From Lachnospiraceae bacterium (lineage in GTDB: Bacteria; Bacillota; Clostridia; Lachnospirales; Lachnospiraceae), in NCBI GenBank assembly GCA_021205755.1, contig JAJPWX010000099.1:1-64000 (forward strand): 64,000 nt of DNA, written 5' to 3'. The position numbers and the translations under genes were made by a program. Below the pieces are notes generated by a model that ran no database searches, was not told the DNA's origin, and saw only the letters and a program-made list of their open reading frames with translations. The stretch's first letter is position 1, and each line of letters starts with the position of its first letter. Below are positions 14,769 through 21,882 of this stretch, piece by piece.

Positions 14769-15806
14769 TCATTGCAGATCATTTTCCGCCGTCTGTATTC
14801 GTTCCGGGACCTTTTGGACTGTTTTCAGAAATCTTAATGCTGCTGAGTATGTTTCACTGTTAATTCTTTTATTGACGAATTGTAAGTCGTATTCTTCTTC
14901 GTGATCATAAAACCAATCGTTACAAGCAGAAATTAGGTTAACAAAGTCTGAGCCAGTATCAATATAACCTTCAGAAAGAAATTCATTGCTGAGTGCGCCA
15001 GGGCAGATATTATTAATAGGAAAGACAACCGAAGTATAGAAAGTATCTAAAATACTTCTTACAGGCGGTTCTGGTGCATTGGACATACTAGCGATCAGAC
15101 TAAGTAAATTATTAAAGGTTTTACATACTTCTTGAATGGCCTTCTTATTTTGAATTACCTGTTGCTTATCGCGCTCATGCCAGTTCTTAATCATCTCAAT
15201 GCTATTGTTTTTGACAACAAGGTCATTGTATTTTGCGCCCATTGCCAGTATGTCATTCATTGCAAGCTCGTTTTCTTCAACGCTTAATGGATTTACGCCG
15301 TATATAGGAATATTGATTAGAGCAAGCGTAAGTTCCGGATTCGTATATACGGAATTGTAGAATGACTGGATAGATGTCAAAGCTGCTTGTGCTTGATTTA
15401 CAGGCATATCGTATATTTTTTGTGCGAGCAAATCATAGATATCTTTACAAAGATAATCATGCAATTTGCTTATAAGCATCGTGTGATTGTATTCTTCCGA
15501 GAAATCATCGGAAATATTAATTAATTCATACCACTGTTTTGGGTGAGAGCCTACCTGTTGGTTTAATAAGCTTTCAATATAATCGATCAAATCGTCATAG
15601 CAGCAATCATCCATTAGGTTCTTATAGATGCTGATTAAATCAGCTTTTTTAATCATTTTTGTTTTACCGCTCTCGATGTTTTGAAGCCAAAACTTAGAAT
15701 GCCCGGTAATCTCAGATAAGGCATATGAAGACAACCCTTTGTCTTTCCTGCGTTCTGTAATATTAAGTCTCAATTTGTCTGTAATAGTAACTTTTTCTAT
15801 ATTCAA
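14769..15806 (-). CDS. XRE-family regulator with large C-terminal sensor region
   Basis: A 345-residue regulator. Residues 8-60 form a Cro/CI helix-turn-helix (KDKGLSSYALSEITGHSKFWLQNIESGKT). The remaining 270 residues are helical and unrecognised; they may bind a ligand or a partner protein. The start is the TTG at 15806, because GGAGGTG lies 8 bases upstream, even though the frame stays open much further. Its promoter faces away from a strong + strand promoter 60 bp away that drives a candidate structured RNA, a repressor/early-promoter layout typical of phage switches. Confidence 0.7.
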   Translation of the reverse strand: MNIEKVTITDKLRLNITERRKDKGLSSYALSEITGHSKFWLQNIESGKTKMIKKADLISIYKNLMDDCCYDDLIDYIESLLNQQVGSHPKQWYELINISDDFSEEYNHTMLISKLHDYLCKDIYDLLAQKIYDMPVNQAQAALTSIQSFYNSVYTNPELTLALINIPIYGVNPLSVEENELAMNDILAMGAKYNDLVVKNNSIEMIKNWHERDKQQVIQNKKAIQEVCKTFNNLLSLIASMSNAPEPPVRSILDTFYTSVVFPINNICPGALSNEFLSEGYIDTGSDFVNLISACNDWFYDHEEEYDLQFVNKRINSETYSAALRFLKTVQKVPERIQTAENDLQ

Positions 15807-15832
15807 GGATATGCACCTCCAAACTTGGCTTA

Positions 15833-15861
15833 AGTATAACACAAGGACAATAAATGGGCAA
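15833..15861 (-). promoter_or_regulatory. promoter of the XRE-family regulator gene
   Basis: On the - strand TTGCCC (15861-15856) and TATACT (15838-15833) are separated by 17 bp. The start point falls about 20 bases before the TTG codon. Confidence 0.65.
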
Positions 15862-15896
15862 TGAGGAAAATAAGTAAAAAAAATACTAAAAAGTAC

Positions 15897-15925
15897 TTGA
15901 CATTTAAAACAGACTGAAGTACAAT
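15897..15925 (+). promoter_or_regulatory. strong divergent promoter
   Basis: TTGACA (15897-15902) and TACAAT (15920-15925) are 17 bp apart, close to consensus. AAGTACTT overlaps the -35 and GAAGTACA the -10, giving repeated AAGTAC boxes that could be operator sites for the divergent regulator. Confidence 0.75.
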
Positions 15926-15931
15926 GATGAC

Positions 15932-16115
15932 AGTTGAAACAGGGAGGAACAAAAAAAGAAGCCTGATGTCGGCAAACATCAAGACTTCTGAACCGGAAAC
16001 GGTCGGCAAACCGATTCCGCAAAACTGCACAGATACGAATGACTGTACAATCTTCTTGGTACGATTATTGTACTCTGATTTTCATTTCGTGGCAATCCGG
16101 AACATTTGTTCTGGT
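15932..16115 (+). ncRNA. candidate structured RNA with twin hairpins
   Basis: Transcription from the promoter at 15897-15925 would first produce two hairpins with the same loop: GATGT-CGGCAA-ACATC (about 15964-15980) and CGGAA/TTCCG with CGGT-CGGCAA-ACCG (about 15997-16020). A third stem, GTACAAT/ATTGTAC, follows at about 16044-16074, and a fourth, CCGGAAC/GTTCTGG, at about 16097-16114. Reading frames here are short and start inside the -10 or have no ribosome site. The shared loop suggests a protein- or RNA-binding module. The 3' end is unknown, and the transcript may continue into the winged-helix gene as a leader. Confidence 0.45.
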
Positions 16116-16225
16116 GATCTGTCAGTTTTCCCTATTTTGAATGATGTACATTGACAATTGAATATTGAGCGGCGAGAGCATATATTTTTTGCCTTTAAAT
16201 GTCCAAAGAAAAGGAGAAGATTATT

Positions 16226-16480
16226 ATGATTACAAAATACAGTGTAACAATTCTTTCGGTGCTTAAGGATAACAAAGCGGAGGTTCCCGCTAAATCCATG
16301 ACTATACCACAGATGATTAACCGGATACCGAAGGACAACCGGAAATCATACCGGACGGTTTACAGGCACCTGCTCGAAATGTCACGCTTGGGCTATGTAA
16401 AGCCAGGACTGGATGACGGGGCGGCGGCTACGTACTACATAACACCGAATGGATTACGGTTCATCGATGCACAAAACTGA
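16226..16480 (+). CDS. winged-helix transcription regulator
   Basis: An 84-residue protein with a winged-helix pattern: helices VTILSVLKDN and TIPQMINRIPKDNRKSYRTVYRHLLEMSRLGYVKPG, then the wing ATYYITPNGLRFIDA. The RTVYRHLLEMSRLGYV stretch is the recognition helix plus strand typical of such folds. AAGGAGAAG at 16211-16219 sets the ATG at 16226. It leads a + strand run containing the second DUF262 protein and the ParB-like protein, so it may regulate that run. Confidence 0.7.
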   Translation: MITKYSVTILSVLKDNKAEVPAKSMTIPQMINRIPKDNRKSYRTVYRHLLEMSRLGYVKPGLDDGAAATYYITPNGLRFIDAQN

Positions 16481-16512
16481 TCACATTAATTAGGAAGAAA
16501 AGGAGACAGATT

Positions 16513-17574
16513 ATGCAAGCAAGAAGAAGAGATATTTCAATCAAGAGCATTGTAAGAAACACAGAGAATGGCAACATTGTATATGACCATCCGATGCAGC
16601 GCAAGCCGGGGCAGTGGGATAAGGAACAGCAAAGCCTACTGATACACAGCATTCTAAGCGGCTATTCTATTCCACAGGTATATGCATTGGAATTGCATGA
16701 GTATTATGACGAGTCGTTTTCCGTACTGGATGGCAAACAACGATTCACAACCATCTGCGATTATGTGAATGATGGATTCAAATTGATTCAGAATTTGCCG
16801 ACAATCACACTGAGTAGATTGGAGACAGTCACGAATGAGAACGGTGAACGAATCCCGAAATTTACAAATACAGAATATGATATCTCAGGTCTAAAATATT
16901 CCGAACTGGATGGAGTGTTAAAAGAGATTTTCATGGATTACAATTTCGAGATTGTCCTTTTGTGTGATTATTCGGATGAGGATGTAGAGACTCAGTTCTA
17001 TAGGCTGAATAACGGAACGGCGTTGACAAAGGATCAGAAGACGCGCGTGGTGCTTGGTGATGAATTGGCGAGGTTCTTAGACGAGCAGGAGGAAAAGGAT
17101 TTCTTTACAAAGAAAGCATCTTTTACAGGAACGCAGAGAAAACAGGGGGCGGTTCAGTCGTGCATCCTTCAAACGTTGATGATGGTATTGGACGATTACA
17201 ATTATAAAGATACAACAAATAAGAGCCTGTTGGAGTTTGCTGAATGGTTCCGCGCAAACCATAAGCAGAGTGACTTGGAGTATGTGGCGGATTTGTTCGA
17301 CAAACTGGATGAGGCGTTACCGGAGACAGGCAAGCCCTATAAGCTGATGAAGAAGATTAATATTCCGATTTTTGCTTACTTGGTACAGATTGCGGATGAA
17401 GTGGGGCTAAGCATGAGTGAATATGGTGAATGCATCAAAAGTTTCTTTGATAGCTATACACCAGATTGTGAGTACGCGCAGTTGAGCAGAAAGCTTTCCT
17501 ATAAAAAAGAAAGCATTGATGCTAGAACGGCGATTATTGAGAAGATGATTCGAGAATGGAGGACAGTGGCGTGA
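16513..17574 (+). CDS. DUF262 (ParB/GmrS-like) protein, copy 2
   Basis: A 353-residue paralogue of the protein at 12.8 kb. It shares the HPMQRKPGQWDKEQQSLLIHSIL start region and LDGKQR at residues 72-77. As in copy 1, no HNH (DUF1524) domain follows. The two proteins share QR-x-x-GQW, the DGKQR box and the later YS-DEDVE-x-Q-F-YRLNNG element, but are otherwise well diverged. It overlaps the next gene by 4 bases (GTGA), so copy 2 and the ParB-like protein are probably made in fixed ratio and may act together. Confidence 0.8.
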   Translation: MQARRRDISIKSIVRNTENGNIVYDHPMQRKPGQWDKEQQSLLIHSILSGYSIPQVYALELHEYYDESFSVLDGKQRFTTICDYVNDGFKLIQNLPTITLSRLETVTNENGERIPKFTNTEYDISGLKYSELDGVLKEIFMDYNFEIVLLCDYSDEDVETQFYRLNNGTALTKDQKTRVVLGDELARFLDEQEEKDFFTKKASFTGTQRKQGAVQSCILQTLMMVLDDYNYKDTTNKSLLEFAEWFRANHKQSDLEYVADLFDKLDEALPETGKPYKLMKKINIPIFAYLVQIADEVGLSMSEYGECIKSFFDSYTPDCEYAQLSRKLSYKKESIDARTAIIEKMIREWRTVA

Positions 17575-18578
17575 AAAATGGTAATTATAAGATAGACAAA
17601 GAACTTGAAGCCTTTATGCCGAAGCTTAGCAAGAAAGAGCAGGAGAAGTTGGAGGAAAGTTTCAAGTTATATGGATATAAGGGCGCACCAATTTTCATCT
17701 GGAAAGAACAAGGCGTTATTATCGACGGCCACAACCGCTACGAACTATGTGAGAAGTTTGGATATGAGCCTGTAATAGAAGAGTTATCTTTTGAGAATAA
17801 AGAACAGGTGATCCAGTGGATAATCTACACGCAGTTAGGAAGACGTAATCTTCCAGATGGGGAAATGATTCATTACGCCAGAATGTTACGCCCAAAATTA
17901 GAGCAAGAAGCAAAAGAAAGACAGAGAAAAGCTGGCGGCGATAAGAAAAAGCAAACAGTTCCCCCACAAAATGGGGCAAGCGGTGACACAGAAGCGATTC
18001 CCCCACAGAATGGGGCAAGCGATAAGCACAAGAATGAAGTTACATCCCAACTTGCTGAAATGGCGGGGATGAAAAGAGAAAAGTTCCGTATGGGCGAAGC
18101 AGTCTTGAATTCTGATAATGAAAAGTTAAAAGAAGATATGCGTAATGGCACTAAAACGGTTACTGGCGCTTATAAAGAATTAAAAAGGCAGAAGAACAAT
18201 GACGCCTCGGCGCACGAACTGCAAAGACTGAAAAACAGTGGTAGGGAGATTCATATACCGGAAAGCTGCGTTGAAAATAAACCTGTTCCTGTTGTTGCGG
18301 ATACTCCGGAAAGTGTGGAGAAACATCTTAAATGCCTGAAAAATCTTACATCCGATTTTTACCAGAAAATGAGGACGGAGACAGCTTGGCTAAATAGTAA
18401 AAGCATCTGGACTGGAAGCCGGGCGTATCCATACCAGAATAAAGAGGTTTCCAGGAATATAAGTGATTGGATGTATAACTTTGGAAAAATCTATAAACAG
18501 ATTATGGATATGGAGCCATTTCAAATAGAGCCAGAACGCAGTATTTTTATCTGTACATCAAATGAGGAGGATGAATGA
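17571..18578 (+). CDS. ParB N-terminal-domain protein
   Basis: A 335-residue protein (GTG start, GGAGG at 17558-17562). Residues 25-100 resemble the ParB/RepB nuclease-like fold, with IIDGHNRYELCEKFGY at about 50-65 containing the GHNR box. A middle segment contains two copies of the peptide PPQNGAS encoded by a 39-bp tandem duplication. A helix-turn-helix-like region (EVTSQLAEMAGMKREKFRMGEAVL) follows. ParB-like phage proteins bind DNA in partition or transcription. The overlap with the DUF262 gene suggests a shared function. Confidence 0.7.
   Translation: MKNGNYKIDKELEAFMPKLSKKEQEKLEESFKLYGYKGAPIFIWKEQGVIIDGHNRYELCEKFGYEPVIEELSFENKEQVIQWIIYTQLGRRNLPDGEMIHYARMLRPKLEQEAKERQRKAGGDKKKQTVPPQNGASGDTEAIPPQNGASDKHKNEVTSQLAEMAGMKREKFRMGEAVLNSDNEKLKEDMRNGTKTVTGAYKELKRQKNNDASAHELQRLKNSGREIHIPESCVENKPVPVVADTPESVEKHLKCLKNLTSDFYQKMRTETAWLNSKSIWTGSRAYPYQNKEVSRNISDWMYNFGKIYKQIMDMEPFQIEPERSIFICTSNEEDE
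17961..18021. repeat. 39-bp tandem repeat with CCCCACARAATGGGG hairpin
   Basis: CCCCCACAAAATGGGGCAAG (from 17961) and CCCCCACAGAATGGGGCAAG (from 18000) are 39 bp apart inside the ParB-like gene. A third copy, ACCCCACAGAATGGGG, lies at 12763-12778 in the gap before DUF262 copy 1. Each forms a CCCCA/TGGGG hairpin. Recurrence outside the coding frame argues for selection at the nucleic-acid level. Confidence 0.7.
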
Positions 18579-18943
18579 TTATGACTAGAGAACTTACAGC
18601 GAAGGAACTGGTGAAACTTTACGAAGGTATTCCTGTAGATATGACAAAAGAGGATACTTATGGTGTGGCGATTGAGCTTTACAAAGCCAAACTCAGCTAT
18701 GAAGAAGATTATCATGAGCTTACCTTTACGGGAGAAGGCTTTGAGGTTACATTCAAGGATGATGATAACGATGAAACAATAGAATGCATTACTTATGATG
18801 ATGAAACACAGGAGGTATGGATTGAGTTTAACGAGTATGTACCTCCGGTAACAATCAGAAGTTCCGATTATTACCAGAAATTACTGGAAAAAATAACGAG
18901 GGCAGAGAAGGAGTGTACCGATGCCAAAGAAAATATGGCTTGA
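18575..18943 (+). CDS. hypothetical acidic protein
   Basis: A 122-residue acidic protein whose ATG overlaps the stop of the ParB-like gene, with GAGGAGG upstream. The centre is beta-rich (HELTFTGEGFEVTFKDDDN), followed by a C-terminal helix. I do not recognise a family. Tight spacing with its neighbours places it in the same transcript. Confidence 0.6.
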   Translation: MIMTRELTAKELVKLYEGIPVDMTKEDTYGVAIELYKAKLSYEEDYHELTFTGEGFEVTFKDDDNDETIECITYDDETQEVWIEFNEYVPPVTIRSSDYYQKLLEKITRAEKECTDAKENMA

Positions 18944-19307
18944 AAATGTAGGGGAAATCTACGCAGATACAAGGGTTGACGTTTCAGTCGATTGCGAAGA
19001 TGGTAGTTATATGCTGTTTTCAAATGCTAGGATACATTATGAGCATAGTGTTGTTCAATTGATGATAGATGCCGGGAATTGTTTTACTAATGGCTGCGCG
19101 GGGATTCGCTTGAAAAGTAGCGAAGAAATGGAGCCAGTCGACTACTACGAGGATACAAAGTTTTGCAACATCAAATTTAATAACGGGATGCCGACTATCA
19201 GTATTAAGCCTACAGAGGTCGAAAAGTATCGCGGTTATCCGGATGATTGGATTTCGCCAGAAGAACGCGAGATTGTTGCGTGTCCGGTGGAGAAGAAAGA
19301 AGTATAA
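18921..19307 (+). CDS. hypothetical protein
   Basis: A 128-residue protein overlapping the previous gene by 23 bases in another frame, with AGAGAAGGAG before the ATG. It is beta-rich (VDVSVDCEDGSYMLFSNARI) with a polar C terminus. Not recognised. Overlap and spacing indicate co-translation with the gene before it. Confidence 0.6.
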   Translation: MPKKIWLENVGEIYADTRVDVSVDCEDGSYMLFSNARIHYEHSVVQLMIDAGNCFTNGCAGIRLKSSEEMEPVDYYEDTKFCNIKFNNGMPTISIKPTEVEKYRGYPDDWISPEEREIVACPVEKKEV

Positions 19308-19321
19308 CGACAAAGGAGTAA

Positions 19322-19636
19322 ATGTGTATGGAGATTATTAACAAAGTAAAGTGTGAGAGTTATGAGCAGTGGGTCGAGAATTTTGTTCGGGGCGTTTTGG
19401 AGAGTGGCAAAGTCGAATGTGCTGAGGCTGTTATTGAAGACATTGATGCCGAGCGTATCTGGCTGACGGTAGACGGTGCTGAGTATGACATTCGTACCTG
19501 GGCTTTTGAGCCAGTACACTATGATGGTGAAAACCGACCAGATGCCGAAATCGTGAGATATTCACTGTTCAAGATGGTAGAAGATCACGGCGAAGAGATT
19601 GTTTATAGTTCGCGGCGGATTGACTGGGTGAGCTAA
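19322..19636 (+). CDS. hypothetical protein
   Basis: A 104-residue soluble protein after AAGGAG. It has a helical N-terminal part (YEQWVENFVRGVLESGK) and a beta-rich rest, including WLTVDGAEYDIRTWAF. Not recognised. It lies 14 bases after the preceding gene, in the same + strand run. Confidence 0.6.
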   Translation: MCMEIINKVKCESYEQWVENFVRGVLESGKVECAEAVIEDIDAERIWLTVDGAEYDIRTWAFEPVHYDGENRPDAEIVRYSLFKMVEDHGEEIVYSSRRIDWVS

Positions 19637-19659
19637 CAGGGACCGGGGAGGAGAACTGG

Positions 19660-20523
19660 ATGACAGATGATGAACTAAAAGAAAAGATTGTTGAAAGTTG
19701 GCTTACTAATCATAGAGATATTCTGATAGATTTAGATAAGCTGAAAATATTCTTGGGGAACAAATATCGAATAAAAACAAAGGGGATGTTACCTGATAAA
19801 GTACGTGAAACCGCTAGGAGTCATCTAACACCTGACACATTAGATGATTATATTAGCGGCTTACCGGAATTTGGTTTTCTGATAAAGGATATAGCGGAAG
19901 TCTTTGGCGTATCAGAGTATAAAGCTAATAAAATAGTAAAAAGTGGCGAAGTCAGATGCGTGGATAAATGGGTGAAATTCTCTGACTATAAAACAACTGT
20001 TCATATCGCATACATTCCCGATCTTGTGAGCTTATATAAAGCCGGGAAAATGATACATAAAAAAGAAGTAGCCTATAAAGCCGTGCAATTTGTTCAACTC
20101 ATTGAAGCTACAGATGAAAATATAGCGCAAGCCCTATACGTTATTAATAAATCGGCGAAGAAATCCAGAGATACCAAAAACTGCAAATACGAAGACGGAG
20201 ACCATAGTACTTGTCATGCCTCTAAGACAAGGATGTTAAAATTATATGCGTTAAAAGATCGGACAATGAAGAAGTTGATAGATGAGGGGCGCATGGATTA
20301 TATTGGTATCAATAAACAAGAGTTTGAAGACGGGTATGTCAACTATTTAAAATTATACTCTCTGAGTGGATTCACGTTTCATGTGCCGTGTGAGTCTTAT
20401 GAGGTTAACAAGGATGAGTTGCTAGAGTCTACGATCAATAATCTTATCAGTTCAGAGCAAACGCGAAAAACACAGATTAGTTTTACACAGGCGAAGCTAT
20501 TGCTCGAAAAATATGTAGCATAG
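19660..20523 (+). CDS. hypothetical protein with helix-turn-helix-like segment
   Basis: A 287-residue protein with no family I can name. Residues 70-100 (LIKDIAEVFGVSEYKANKIVKSGEV) look like a helix-turn-helix. A second basic region with four cysteine/histidine positions (CKYEDGDHSTCHASK) lies near 175-190 and might bind zinc. The C terminus is helical. GGGGAGGAGAAC precedes the ATG. DNA binding is plausible but not proven. Confidence 0.55.
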   Translation: MTDDELKEKIVESWLTNHRDILIDLDKLKIFLGNKYRIKTKGMLPDKVRETARSHLTPDTLDDYISGLPEFGFLIKDIAEVFGVSEYKANKIVKSGEVRCVDKWVKFSDYKTTVHIAYIPDLVSLYKAGKMIHKKEVAYKAVQFVQLIEATDENIAQALYVINKSAKKSRDTKNCKYEDGDHSTCHASKTRMLKLYALKDRTMKKLIDEGRMDYIGINKQEFEDGYVNYLKLYSLSGFTFHVPCESYEVNKDELLESTINNLISSEQTRKTQISFTQAKLLLEKYVA

Positions 20524-20669
20524 ATTTTCAAAAGAGAAGAAATAAGTATAACAGAATATTTGCACTGGGTAAGGCACCAGTTACATTTACGGATAGACGG
20601 GATTAAAGGACACGGCGCATTGCTGAAAGGTAGTGCGCCAATACAAACAACTATTATGGGGGACTATTA

Positions 20670-21725
20670 TTGAACGATATTCAACAATACAAGCTGAGAA
20701 AGATAGAAGATACGATTCTGAATCTTAAACAGAAGACAGCACAGAACATTATAGATATTGGGAATTATTTGAACGACGCTAAGAAGCTAATGCCACATGG
20801 AGAATGGGGAGATTGGTTAGAGAATAAAGTAGGATTTTCGACACGATCCGCAAATAACTATATGCGGATTGCTAAAGAGTTTGATTCAAATTCGCAATCG
20901 CTTGCGGATTTTGGAAACACAAAATTGCAGATACTTCTCGATATACCGAAAGAGAATCGTGATGTTTTTATAGAAGAAAACGATGTTAAAAAGATGTCTA
21001 CCAGAGAACTGAGAAGCAAGACTAAAAAATATAATAATTCAAAAATGGTAGACGCAAAAATGCCTTTAGGAGAAGAAACGAACAATAACATTTCTTTTGA
21101 AAAAATCCAAGAACATAAAAAAAGAATAGATGTTATTGATAATCTCGCAAGAGAGAATAGACAGAAAATAGAAATACTTCAAAGAGAAAATGATAGGCTA
21201 ATGTCGGAGCGTAGGACGGTCTTTCATACTCTTAATAAGAAATGCCCTGTAAAATATCGATGGGACGATGCGAAAGTGATGGTGAAAATTTATATAGATT
21301 TTGATGGACGCGAAAATATCTTGTATGATGGTTGGTTGTTAGACCGAGAATTTCCAAGTAGCTACGAGATTCGTAATGTTCCGGAAGAGTATCAAAATGA
21401 TTTTAGAATGGTCTGGAATCAAGCATATAGGGAGTATGAAGAAAAGAAAAGAAGAGAAAGAGAAGAGACAGAGAGGTTATCCGAAGAACTTAATAATAAT
21501 TTTAAAAACCCTCAAAAGTTAATTGTTCAAGAAGATTTTAAACTTTACTGGAAAAAGATATTCAATGCAGCTTTGAAAGTCTATCATATAGACAATAATG
21601 TCAAGCCACAAGAAGCCGTTAATAAATTTAGTGAAGAAGAATTAAGAGAGTATAATGATCGAATTGAAGAATGCAATAAGATGACCATGTTAATAAATCA
21701 ACTAAAGGAATTATATGGCGTATAA
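20670..21725 (+). CDS. DUF3102-containing DNA-binding protein
   Basis: A 351-residue protein that begins with TTG after GGGGGA. Residues 1-75 match the DUF3102 pattern (IIDIGNYLNDAKKLMPHGEWGDWLENKVGFSTRSANNYMRIAKEF), a helix-turn-helix found in many phage and plasmid proteins. The rest is largely coiled coil (KIEILQRENDRLMSERR) and a long charged region containing KKRREREETERLSEELN. This layout recalls KfrA-like accessory DNA-binding proteins. It sits directly upstream of the polymerase-like gene. Confidence 0.7.
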   Translation: MNDIQQYKLRKIEDTILNLKQKTAQNIIDIGNYLNDAKKLMPHGEWGDWLENKVGFSTRSANNYMRIAKEFDSNSQSLADFGNTKLQILLDIPKENRDVFIEENDVKKMSTRELRSKTKKYNNSKMVDAKMPLGEETNNNISFEKIQEHKKRIDVIDNLARENRQKIEILQRENDRLMSERRTVFHTLNKKCPVKYRWDDAKVMVKIYIDFDGRENILYDGWLLDREFPSSYEIRNVPEEYQNDFRMVWNQAYREYEEKKRREREETERLSEELNNNFKNPQKLIVQEDFKLYWKKIFNAALKVYHIDNNVKPQEAVNKFSEEELREYNDRIEECNKMTMLINQLKELYGV

Positions 21726-21728
21726 ATA

Positions 21729-21821
21729 TTGAATACTCTTTCTTTTAAAGGCGTAACGGTTACGCTTACATACATGGACGGAGAGACCAAGGTTATAAAA
21801 TCGGAGGACATCGAAAATTAG
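21729..21821 (+). CDS. possible 30-residue leader peptide
   Basis: A TTG-started frame of 30 codons (LNTLSFKGVTVTLTYMDG, then ETKVIKSEDIEN) fills the gap between the DUF3102 gene and the polymerase-like gene. It ends 61 bases before the ATG of the latter, and its stop overlaps the best alternative start. The GGAGG near its end is well placed for that start. No clear ribosome site precedes the TTG, so it may not be translated. Confidence 0.35.
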   Translation: MNTLSFKGVTVTLTYMDGETKVIKSEDIEN

Positions 21822-21882
21822 TAAGAAAGATAATAAATCATCGGCCATTAAGATAAAGAGCGTAGAAGCATCAAGCGTTTAT

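Noticed and set aside
15924..16154. 76-residue + strand frame behind the strong promoter
   Set aside because: The first ATG lies inside the -10 hexamer, so it would not be transcribed; the next ATG has no well-placed ribosome site. The twin hairpins explain the sequence better.
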